NCBI RefSeq assembly: GCF_003672135.1
Contig: NC_039515.1
Coordinates: forward strand, 10,602,001-10,666,000
Reading direction: 5' to 3'
Source: Ooceraea biroi
Lineage: Eukaryota > Arthropoda > Insecta > Hymenoptera > Formicidae
Length of the DNA: 64,000 bases
Shown: piece after piece, positions 12,979-23,250 of the stretch
Numbering within the stretch: position 1 is the first letter of the stretch
Layout of the letters: each line of letters opens with the position of its first letter
Notes under the pieces: model-generated
The model's input: the letters and a program-made list of their open reading frames with translations, nothing else
The model's database searches: none
What the model was told of the DNA's origin: nothing
Position numbers and translations under genes: made by a program

Positions 12979-15033
12979 TTATCGCGAGCTACTTGTGCTT
13001 GATCTTGTATAACGGCGGTGCCGGTGTCGCGGATTTCCTGGTGGACTCCGCGATCGGGTCCTTATTCTGCGCCGTGGCGGTCGTGGACTCCTACGGCGAT
13101 TCATGGGCGGCGTACGTCTACGATAACGTGGCGGTGTGTTTCTACCACCGCCTCCCCATCGTGGCGGTGCGCGTCTGCCCATGCCAGGAGACATGCGTCG
13201 CATCGGCAATGGTCGAGGTTTCGGCAACAATACTGGAGCGGCTGTAATCTCCTGACCATCTATCTGCCCTGCAAACGAAGCGAGAGCGTGAGACGCGCGT
13301 CTCACAGGGTAGTGTTGCAGATTAAGTGAATGTAAATCGTACTTACCTCCATCCATGTGCTTCATGGCGTTCTCGGCTTCATCCGCGGTATCAAATTCCA
13401 CATACGCGAATCCTCTTCCTTGATTAGGGTGAAGCTTGTCCATTGCGAAGTCAACCATTTTTATCTGACCGTATACTGAAAATATTTCCACGATATGGTC
13501 TTTGCTAACGTTTCGCGTTAGGTGCCCAATGTGTATCTTCGTCGGTCTGGGGATTGGGGAACGTTCTCTGCGCTTCCTGCGTGGAGAAGGAGACCTGCAA
13601 AGTCAGTGATCAATAACTCGCTGCTTATGGCTGCTGTAGTCTCGCCACGGTCATCTTTGATAACGTCAAAGGCGAGAAAATCATGCACATTTACGTTGCG
13701 ATATTTATAGAAATAAGAACGCATATGCACAAGGTGACACTCGTGATGAATTCAGCACACTCGTAAAAATTTCCGGACGATAAGCCTGAAACTCGACAAT
13801 CAATACGTAGCTTCAAAATCAGCCTGAAAATTGAGCTGATTTTGACAGAAAAGGTGCAAACTGACAACTGGCGCATGCAGTGAATGTGAAGTCTCGCATA
13901 TAATGTCACGCTCTAATCGTATCGCTCGGAAATTTTTGTGATATTGCTGCACACACCACGTGTCACTGTAACGCACAACAATGAATATTAACGGAATAAA
14001 GCGCAGCGTACAATTAACGTGCTGCACTGACATTTTCTACGCCTATTCGCTTTCCGCCGTGAGACACTGCACTAGTATGGGTTCTGTTCTGTGCTAAGTA
14101 AGATTGTTCGTCTTTGTCTAATCTACGGATTCAGTATGGAACAGAATCGGTCGATCAAGCACGGAACAGAACCGCTAATCGCCAACAAACTACCATAGCA
14201 GCACGTTTAATTCGGAGTACTCGGCTCCAGGCCCAGCAGCCTTAATAATTCACCAAAAGATGAAACATTTCTGAGATATATTGTACCTTGAGCGTCCCTT
14301 AGGTTTCGGCTTGTCAGCAACGGAATTGCTTCCCTTCTTTTTCTCCTTTTCTCGTTCTCTGTCTCTGTCGCGGTCCCTATCTCTTTCTCTTTCTCGTTCC
14401 TTATCTCTCTCCTTCTCCTTATTGTCATGCCTTCGTGAAGCGTCGACGCTTTTGCTACGACTGCGCTTTCTTCCACGGTCTCGAGAACTGCCTGAAGAGC
14501 TTGGCGAGCTGCTGGACGAGCTAGAGGAACTCGAACTAGATCTGGAACTACTGCCACTACTCGAGCTTGAAGATCCAGAGCTACTATCTGAAGAGCTATC
14601 GGAGGAGCAAAGTACCATTGCATGTTAAGATGATTATAAAGGCTGCGTTCCAATATTCACTGAACCAGTATTGAAACTATAGTTTATGTGACATAAACTA
14701 TAGATTTGCAGTACTGGTTCAATGAATCTTGGAACGCAGCCTAATATATGAAAACTTATATTTACATATTTGTATCTTCAAGATTTTCATTTCATTTACC
14801 TGCTGCCGCTGCTAGAAGACGACGCCGCTCGCTTCTTCCTCTCCCTCTCCCTGCCTCTCTCCTTCTTGTTCTCTTTATCCGTAGCTTCAGAATCGCTCTT
14901 ACCGGTACTATCTTTCCGGCTACGAGCCCTAAACAAAAACGGCAGCCATGGAAAGGTTAAAGCCGAACCGAGCACACAATCCGAGCAAAAGTATTAACCT
15001 GCCATTGATATTGTGCAACAAAATTACTTACAT
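12979..15033 (-). CDS. RNPS1: RNPS1, RNA-binding protein with serine-rich domain
   Basis: Minus-strand exons are AT at 15033-15032, then 14928-14800, 14595-14287, 13594-13347 and 13268-12979 (TAA), giving 325 residues. The start codon is split: AT|gtaagt ends the upstream exon and G begins the next (M-A-R-S-R-K). Domain order matches RNPS1: a charged N-terminus, a long Ser tract, an RD/RE repeat, then SPSPRRKRRERSP, an RRM with RNP2 IHIGHL and RNP1 GRGFAYVEF, HMDGGQIDGQEI, and an Arg/Pro/Ser-rich C-terminus. RNPS1 is a nuclear splicing activator and peripheral exon-junction-complex component (ASAP/PSAP). The gene is convergent with the AUTS2-like gene and its introns carry two small palindromes. 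Confidence 0.93.
14080..14173. repeat. Short palindromic element in an RNPS1 intron
   Basis: GGTTCTGTTCTGTGCT on the left is mirrored imperfectly by AGCACGGAACAGAACC on the right, within the intron 13595-14286. No coding capacity. Probably a small MITE remnant. Confidence 0.6.
14641..14741. repeat. Palindromic MITE, family A (GGCTGCGTTCC ends)
   Basis: A near-perfect 101-bp palindrome lies in the RNPS1 intron 14596-14799. The end GGCTGCGTTCCAATATTCA is mirrored by TGAATCTTGGAACGCAGCC, and the centre carries ATAGTTTATGTGACATAAACTAT. Relatives with the same ends and centre lie at 37065-37149 and 58051-58197. Confidence 0.88.
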
Positions 15034-15621
15034 GATTGCTGGTGCCCGTATTTTCTAAATCCGTTCTTAACCAACTGTTAATTATCGTGAGAAAAAAGTC
15101 AGCACTATATCGCTTTACACCACACAAGAAGTAACAATGGCCGCCCGACCAGTCTCACAAACTGATGGCGAATTCGATTGGATGCACTAGTGGCTAGATA
15201 CCCTAGAAGAGACTGGCCAAGGTTTTCAATTTCTGATTGGCTGGATACATAATGGCGGAACCAATCAATGACGAGCAAATGTAAGCTTACTACAAAAGTA
15301 TCGTTCGTGTAAACGTAATGATAGTTTTGAATACTATTGAAAAATAGAAATATGAAAAATAACAGTTAAAATACATTCAATTGTTATGAAATAATTATAA
15401 AAATGCTTGTGAAGATAAGTTGTGACAATTTGTTAAAGTCTCACATTCAATATCTTCCATTTTGTTCACGAAAAAATTAACAATATTACAACTTACGTTT
15501 TTAACATAAGGCAAATATTTTTTAAAAAAAATATTCATTTTAATAAAAAAATGGAAGGTACTTTTGTTTACAAAAAATAAAGTATTTTTGCGATAACTGA
15601 CAGTAGCGAGTAGCTATATAT

Positions 15622-16216
15622 CCCATACAGCACAAAATGTTGAAATAACGTTGCGAAGATGTTACAATGTTGAATAGTAAAATATAAATATTGTTTCAAC
15701 GTTGAATCTATGTTGATTCTTCTACATTGATTCTGTATGTTGCTACAACATTGAAACAACATATAGATTTTATTAATTAACAAATAGATTTTATTAATTA
15801 ATGGTCAATTTAAAGTTGTCATTCTTCTTATATGTAACAAATAATTCTATTATATTTAGTAATAATTAATTAATAATGTTAAATCAATAGGTTTGTTCTT
15901 TTTCGCTGTACTTCTGAACTAGTGCAATAAGTTAGAATGAAAGAAAGTATATTTGTTTCGCTCCAACTTATTGCACTAGTTCAGAAGTGCAGCGAAAAAG
16001 AACAATCCTAAGATCTAACAAAGGTTTCTAATTGAATTGCAATGTCTTGTAAACGTTGAATGCAATATCTACAAGACATTGCAATTCAACGGACATTAGA
16101 CATTTATGCAATATCTTTTCTACGTCGAATCTACATTTTGCGATATTGATGGAACATTGCAATGTTGCTATGCAACGTTTCTGAGATGCTGATTTAACGT
16201 TTGTGTGCTGTACGGG
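15622..16216. repeat. Foldback element with CCCATACAGCACA termini
   Basis: It begins CCCATACAGCACA and ends with the imperfect inverse TGTGCTGTACGGG. The arms contain degenerate copies of a motif related to AACGTTGCAACATTG. Half-elements with the same terminus occur at about 57650-57705 and from 62933. A related element with CCCAGGCAGCACA ends lies at 51410-52261. Confidence 0.65.
15889..16009. repeat. Palindromic MITE, family B (AGGTTTGTTCTTTTTCGCTG ends)
   Basis: A 121-bp near-perfect palindrome whose arms read GTTCTTTTTCGCTGTACTTC and, inverted, GAAGTGCAGCGAAAAAGAAC. Family members sit at 36789-36909 and 50728-51217. This copy is inserted inside the larger foldback element 15622-16216. 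Confidence 0.88.
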
Positions 16217-16494
16217 TATAATACCATTTTCTGCCATTTTCTATCCAACTAGAACCTTGGCCAGTCGCCAGTCTCTTACTTCTAGGGTCTCTAGTGAACG
16301 CACTACAACGACGCCCTCCGACGGAGCTAGAGGCTAGGAACATGTGGGTTCAGGAACACTCACTCATTCCCTCACTTATTTAGTTGTTCAAGTATGTTCG
16401 CTCGTTACCAAAGATATAGTATAATCGTAGCCGTAAAAACCTTTTTGTAAGAATATATATTTATATCGTTGAGTTAATTCAGTCGTGTGTTATT

Positions 16495-16639
16495 GGTCCG
16501 TATTCATAGTCGGATCTTATATTTAAGACCGTCTTAAGTTTATCTGCAGATGCTGTATGAATCATTTCATTGGCTATGGAGTATCTGCAGATAAACTTAA
16601 GACGGTTTTAAATATAAGATCCGACTATGAATACGGGCC
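16495..16639. repeat. Palindromic MITE, family C (CCGTATTCATAGTCGGATC arms)
   Basis: The arms CCGTATTCATAGTCGGATCT and AGATCCGACTATGAATACGG are perfect inverses and extend through AAGTTTATCTGCAGAT. The loop is about 30 bp. The palindrome at 60044-60255 has similar CCCGTATTCACAGTCGATAT arms and may be a relative. Confidence 0.88.
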
Positions 16640-16707
16640 ATTGAATTATCACCAAGTCAGCGTAGCGTGCGGATAATAAGGAAAAAGGGAAGAACATCCC
16701 CAAAGTA

Positions 16708-17222
16708 AGGGTGCCGTCCCATGGAGCGTAACTTGCGTAAGCGTAACTTGCGTTGTCCAATCACATTGTTTCATTTAGATATCAGCTCTGCAGGCAAAGA
16801 TTTGATTGGTCGACGCAAGTTAAGCCTATTACACAATGCAAAGGAACAGGGAATAACCAATCGCGTTACACGATTTGAGTACGGATGACCAAATCGAGCA
16901 ACGCGATTGGCTATTCCCTGTTCCTGTTGCCTGTTCCTTTGCATTGTGTAATAGCAGAGAGAAGCCTGAGGGCCGTCACGCTCGCGTTTTAACTGTAACG
17001 CCTCAAACGTGGACATATGCGTTCCACTTGACGCTCCCAACGCTCGCGGTGTCATTCTATCTTTATTCAATATTCAGTGAGCAATAAAGACAGAATCACT
17101 TCAATCACTTCAATGTCCACGTTTGAGGCGTTAGAGTTAAAACGCGAGCGTGACCGCTCTCAGGCTTCTCTCTGGTAATAGGCTTTACGCTTACGCAAGT
17201 TACGCTCCATGGGACGGCACCC
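16708..17222. repeat. Multi-armed foldback element
   Basis: The terminal inverted repeats AGGGTGCCGTCCCATGGAGC and GCTCCATGGGACGGCACCCT are perfect over at least 20 bp. Inside are two further inverted pairs: one around AACAGGGAATAACCAATCGCG (about 16849-16932) and one around CGCTCGCGTTTTAACTGTAACG (about 16955-17175). The DNA could form a cruciform with several stems. It has no protein-coding content. Confidence 0.8.
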
Positions 17223-17223
17223 T

Positions 17224-18035
17224 AAAATGCAAGGTAAAAATTCCGTCATAGACGTATAAAGATAAAGATGTGCTACATACGGCTGCGCATCTGATCTGCG
17301 CAGATGAGAAACACGACGCCACCGCTTCATGGAGTGTATACAATTTTTTTTTTTTCAAGACAGATAAACCAACAAACGTTTTAATTAGTTTATCTGTGAC
17401 CAACAAACGATTTCGCATCGATTGAGCCGCAAATGGTAAAAAACTAATTTTCATCCGGCTAACTTCCCACACAATTTTCTTCTATTTAAAAAAAAAAGTA
17501 TTAGCCAACAAAACTTTTAATTAGGTCAATAATGACCAACAAACGATTAACAAACGATTCGTAAAATCAAAAATTTTTTAAATAAAAGTTACCCGGCTAA
17601 CTTCCCGGAGGTAGCATAACTTTTGAGTATTTACAGTCCTCAAAGGGATCAATAAAAAGCAATGTAAAAATTACATCATAGACGTATAAAGATAAAAATG
17701 TGCTACATACGGCTGCGCATCTGATCTGCGCAGATGACGCCATCGTTTCATTGAGTCGGGAGTGCATATAAGTTTTTTATTTTTTTTCAAGACAGATAAA
17801 CCAACAAACGTTTTAATTAGTTTATCTGTGACCAACAAACGATTGCGCATCGATTAAGCCGCAAATGGTAAAAAAATAAGTTTCGTCCGGCTAACTTTCC
17901 ACACAATTTTCTTTTATTTAAAAAAAAAGTATTAGCCAACAAACCTTTTAATTAGGCCAACAATGACCAACAAACGATTCGTAAAGTCAAAAATTAAAAA
18001 AGTAAAAGTTGCCCGGCTAACTTCTCGGAGGTCTT
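17224..18035. repeat. Tandem duplication of a roughly 400-bp unit
   Basis: The block starting near 17226 (aaaatgcaaggtaaaaattc, gacgtataaagataaa, ggctgcgcatctgatctgcg, ccaacaaacgttttaattag) is repeated from about 17660 in the same order and orientation, ending near 18033. The copies have diverged slightly, with small indels in the T-runs. Neither copy codes for a recognisable protein. The remaining 18036-18580 region is AT-rich and shows nothing. Confidence 0.85.
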
Positions 18036-18613
18036 TTTCTTCTTTTAAATAAAAAGAATAGAAAGTTTTGTAGCATTCGCAGTGCTAACTGGACTACAGC
18101 CAGAGGCTTACTTTCTTTAATTTCTTCAAAAAATGTATCGAAGTAATTTGCACACTTAATAAAAACTAATGTTTTATCTAGTCTTGCATTTTTCTTTTTT
18201 CAATAATTTAATAATTATTATATTATAAATATTACAAGTCATTTTTTCTTCTTTTTCAAATATGTCTTTTGTTTATGAAAACTAATCCATTATTTTTATA
18301 AAACACGAACAGATATATATATTTTTTCTTTTTGTAAAGTCTCTAAACTTCGTAAATAAGCGAAAGAGGAAACGAACAACTAACTTCCGGCTTAGCGGTC
18401 ACATGATTGGGCGAGATTCAATTGTTACAACCGCCTTTGAACATTTATGCTGTTCTCAGCCTCTCAGTGATACTCCAGTCTATAAATTGATAATATAAAC
18501 AAATTATTTTTCAGTTGATATGAAGAAATAATTAATTTATATAATACCTAATTTATAATCTTATTCTGCTTGTTCTGCTTTTGAATTCTATAAACATTTT
18601 TTATTTGAGAAAT

Positions 18614-20575
18614 ATGGCATCCACAGCGAGATTTCATGTGTGTGTCGAGGAATCTTCAAAACATCTTAGTGATACGTATCTCCATGATTTGCAAATGTAT
18701 CAAAATGTTCCGTTTGGTGACGTAATGCTTGAAGAACTACAAGAAATGAGCGAGACACGGCTTAAAGGTTAATTTAATACATTTCATAACTTGGTATTGC
18801 ACCTTTTTTATGTCATTTGCATGATTATGATTTGATGTTGGTCTTACGTATTGCAGTTCTCGCCTTGGTGGAACGTATACACCTGCGGAAATCAACGATG
18901 TCTATATCACAACGCAGAGCCGCCTTGGTCGAAGAATTGCGCAAGGAAGAAATGAATGAATTTGCGAGATTGATCAGTAGTCCTGGATGTAAATCGCATA
19001 CAAGTACAGACATACGTACCAGAAAAAGGGATCACGTATCTCACTTTGTATTGAGATCCGCAGTCGCCTTCAACAAACGGAAAAAGCAGTGGTTTTTTAA
19101 GCAAGAAGCGAGGTTGTTTAAGTGGAGGTTTTCTTCGCTAGATAATGAAGGAATTTGGCAGTTTATGCGCATTAATAATTTTCGTTTCACGCCTGTTGGT
19201 TGTTGCCTGTTTTAACACTCTGGTCTGACACCGCTCGGCTCTTGAATGAGAAAATTCTCCGTTGCACTTTCAGATCAGTCAAGATGAGAAAATGGACATC
19301 AAGGGGTATCTTAAAACGTGTTCTCCACAGATTAGCGACATTGATAGCACACAGTTCTACAAAGTACCGTTCTCCAACGTGATCAGTCTCGTCAAGAAGC
19401 GTAAAGTTTTCATTATGCACGGTGAAGCGTTTGTACCTGCAGAAGAAATGGTGTACTTATTTGTGTCGTACTTTAGGAGAATTCTAATATCAGGTTTCGA
19501 AGTAAGCACGAAATTGATTGTCAGTAAATTTGTGAACAGCCATCATCGTTCTGTTCTATTACTATTCTCTAGTTTGCTCGTGAAGCTCGGGCCAAATTAT
19601 ACAATGACGAAAGATTCACTCACATCTTTGCTAATTTAGAAAATAGCATTCATATGGAAAATACTGTATTGGTACACGAACGAGACATACAAGAGTATAT
19701 TTCCCTTAATCGATTGGACGAGGTGAGTACACATCATTTAAAATTTAAAAAATTTTATCTTTATTTTATTAAAATTCAAAATTTTATCTCATAAATTGGA
19801 CCCATTGACCCAATATCTTCTCCGTAGTTTTCTCCTGACAAATAACATCGCAGCTTTCAGAAACCTCTTATCCTCTCTGTATGCAAGTGCTTCACAAGGC
19901 ACTGAGAAAGACTCATCACCTCACTCATGGTGGTAGAATTCAGTATGGTTTGTTCCTGAAGGGCATAGGGATTCCCTTATCCGATGCAATGGACTTCTGG
20001 AAAAACGAATTTACAAAGATAATGGACGAAGCTGCATTTAACAAAGAGCACAGCTATCAAATCAGATTTGCCTTTGGATGGGAAGGCAGTCGGCGAGATT
20101 ATCAGCCATATGCGTGCGTGAAAATTGTGCAGTCAATTGTTGGACCCAGGGATTATCACGGATGTCCCTTTAAACACATGCTGCATAATGTACTTGAAGA
20201 GGAACTTGTTGATTGCGGCTTCAATGCATTAGGCAAGTAAAGATATCGATTTACATAGTCGCCAAGGTTTTATGTTTGCTAACTAATTCATGACAAACCA
20301 GAGAGATCAGCTATAATGGATCTGTCGAAGAGTGGGCAATACAATGCAGCATGTAACAAGTACTATGAACTTAAACATGGTTGTTTTAACGACACCCTGT
20401 TCAAACATCCAAACATATATTTTAATGAGAGCATGAAACGTCGTATTACGGATACTTATCATGGTAAGATTTATTTTATTATTTATTAATTAAACAATTT
20501 ATTATCTTGTCTTTATCTCTATAAATTTAACGTTATTTTAAAAATGCAGATCCAGAAATAGAAGATGGATATTAA
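18614..20575 (+). CDS. Prim2: DNA primase large subunit
   Basis: Seven exons give 478 residues: 18614-18767, 18857-19194, 19274-19501, 19573-19722, 19854-20232, 20302-20463 and 20550-20575 (TAA). The protein lines up with eukaryotic PRIM2 throughout, including RDHVSHFVLR in the N-terminal domain and the C-terminal iron-sulfur domain (ALRKTHHLTHGGRIQYGLFL, FGWEGSRRDY, GPRDYHGCPF). The four cluster cysteines are visible at residues 299, 378, 394 and 434. In the polymerase alpha-primase complex it holds the catalytic small subunit and helps start RNA primers in the nucleus. The intron after 20232 uses a GC donor (AG|GCAAGT); without its removal the frame stops two codons later. A polyadenylation signal AATAAA lies at 20612. 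Confidence 0.95.
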
Positions 20576-23250
20576 ATATTATACAAAACTTGGACGCAAC
20601 ATCTGGAAAACAATAAATTGCTTAGATTATTGCAAGTTATGTTTAAAATGATTAGCAGAATGCGAATAACATTTTTTATTATCGATTTCTGTAAATAATG
20701 TATGAACGATAATTTATTATATCATTTATATTGCACAAAAAGGTAAAAAGTTACTTTTAACTTTACAATTTATTTAATCATAGTAATTTTAGTTTATTTA
20801 ATTATAGTAATTTTAGTTTCCATGTTTAAATTAAATCCGCGAAGCAATGTAAGATATTACGAGATAATGTATATCGCGCGCGATGTTAGATGTATGTTAC
20901 AATACTTTTGTTACCTGAAATATATTTTAATTTCATTTACACCTTCCGTAGTTAGACGATTGATTTAAAGAACACATGTCGAACAATAACGTAAGTTTTC
21001 CCTTTTTCAACGCAGTAACGGGCTTGTACGTACAACGCAAAAACGAAAAATATTACATAAAAAGATATTGCCACGATTACAACACAGTACAATTTACTAT
21101 GTTTCATGATTTTTATTCTGTAGATTGCTGCGGCGATACGTAAGTACCGAATGGCATATGTATGTACATTTAAGTGATAGAAGTAACGAGCAGTATTTTT
21201 ATGTACAAGTACACCGAGTTATAAACACTTAACACTCGCCACACCTTACACATTATTACCTTAGTCAATTCGTAACGTTGTACCGTTGTCTCGTTAAATG
21301 CTATTTTAAGCAAAGCTACATGATTGAAGGATACGAGGAGTTTTTTGGCACAGTCTGTTATCTTAATAAAAAAACAACAAAGGGATCCATTAAATGATTC
21401 TAAACGTAAGCTTATCAAGAGCATCGATATGGAAGAAATGCTTGTGTCATAAGTAATATCGTTTCTGCAGTCGAGTAGTCATCAATTGCCAAATGCAAAT
21501 TTCTTCAACGTGAAATATTCGATGTTTGGCGTTGTCAAAATGATATGTACTGTGTAACGCTAAATAGATTTCACTCGATGCGTTCATCAATCAAGTGCGT
21601 ACGCAAAGTCAACTGATACCGCGTTGCAGCCTGTGTCGGTTTAAGTTTATAAGTCGATTAGTTCCTATACATAATAGAGAAACCGTCATGCAATTTCAAA
21701 AGCGAGGTGTGTTACAAATTCAACAGCGGCGGTAGACGCAGCAATGGATGCAGCAATGGATTTTATGCAATGCGTATATTACAATTCATTTTTTTTTTAA
21801 CAAAATCAAAATAGTTTTTATTTTATGTTCGCGCGTATGAACAGCCACCCCTGTATACATTTGAGAAACTAGGGCTATACTTCTCACTCTTCTGAAAATA
21901 CATTCCTCATTCACACATTGCTTCTATACACTCATACTTTCTGTTCCTATTTCTCTCTCTTTCTCTCTCTCTGCGAACTTTATATAGAAATAAAATATGT
22001 TAGTGGGCACATCGATAAAATCATCATATATAACAAACAAGTCAAAAAAACTTATAAAGTCTTGTATTTTACTCGTTTACGTATAAATATTGTTAAATAT
22101 GTATATTAAAAATTTACTACATATTTCACGATTATTTTACACAGAATTTGTTATTCTATTCTGGTAATGACTTAAGTTGGTTAAGTAACTCCTTTTTTTT
22201 TCCCTCTTTAATGGACACGGATTTCCCTGTTGTCTGAAGAGCCAAGGAGCATTAATTAATAAAGAGTAATTTCTAGAGTGCTCTTCTCATTTCTCATCAA
22301 ATCATGCACCTTATTGGCGACAGAGATATGGACAAAAGAAAAGAAAACGGAAGGGATGACGTTGGATTAATATCGTATTCTATACGGGGGTGAGTCACGG
22401 TGTCATTGTATAAAAATCTAAACTGACCTTAACGTGTACTAAAAAATAGAATTGTTTCTGTCAAGCGAGAGGGCCGATTATCGGTGACGATTCCAATAAA
22501 AGTCAACCTCTGTGCGCTCGGGATATACTTTCGTTGACGCCTCCGTGACTCGTTAATTCGGATCGTCAGTTGGACCGAACGCTGTTATTCTCGACATAAC
22601 GAACATATTTCACTGCTACGCACGTTGAAATCTATTATTCTCCCGTTAAGGATGACTAAATCAATGATATTACTGGTGATACGACAGGACAGGACGTCTG
22701 CATGCCGTAGATGCATCTTGCATGAAATGCAAGGTCTCTCTACTGCCATACGGTAAGATTGCAATGCCAAAGGAAGAATAAGAGAAAGAAATGTTTATCA
22801 CATGTGTACCGCTTCGTACGAATTCACAATGGATTAAATTCGGATCGCTCCTCAGTGGATACGTCGATGGGCTCACTAGAAGAGCGAATGCTATCAATCA
22901 CGATATGAATCACGCACACACATCACTGGTGGTTTATCGAATGTACACGTTAAGCATATGCTGATCGTTGATGGCGAGCAATGATCGTATTTCAAGAATA
23001 ACGGCGGTCCCGTGTGAACGGCGACAAAGGAAATTAAGAAACCGACCGTGGCTTGCATCTTTAAAAGTGTGCTGCGCGACGTGAAACATGCGACGTAAAC
23101 TGCCATCGATCGCGGAAGAATTCAAACGGATATCTCGTAAATGGCGTACATCCTTTCCTCGTTGGAGCGTGAGACGCGTAGACTGCTCGTAGGCGGCTCT
23201 TGTAGAATCTCCGTCCAGCCGCAGGATGGTGCGGAGACCGGAAAACTGGG
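20576..23250. other. Intergenic region between convergent genes
   Basis: This stretch contains the primase 3' end and probably a long 3' untranslated region of the palmitoyltransferase gene on the other strand (a TTTATT, i.e. minus-strand AATAAA, near 21817). There is a CT-rich microsatellite near 21950-21970. No reading frame resembles a protein and no structured RNA was recognised. Confidence 0.5.

Larger units (their letters stand above)
15181..16305. repeat. Inverted-repeat composite flanking nested elements
   Basis: Sequence around 15181-15255 (ACCCTAGAAGAGACTGGCCA) recurs inverted at about 16226-16305 with moderate identity. Between the arms lie a second foldback unit (15622-16216) and, inside that, a perfect MITE (15889-16009). 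The outer arms may be the ends of an older element split by the later insertions. No gene is present. Confidence 0.6.

Noticed and set aside
20576..23250. tRNA or other structured RNA gene
   Set aside because: No cloverleaf-compatible A and B box pair or other known RNA signature was found by eye.
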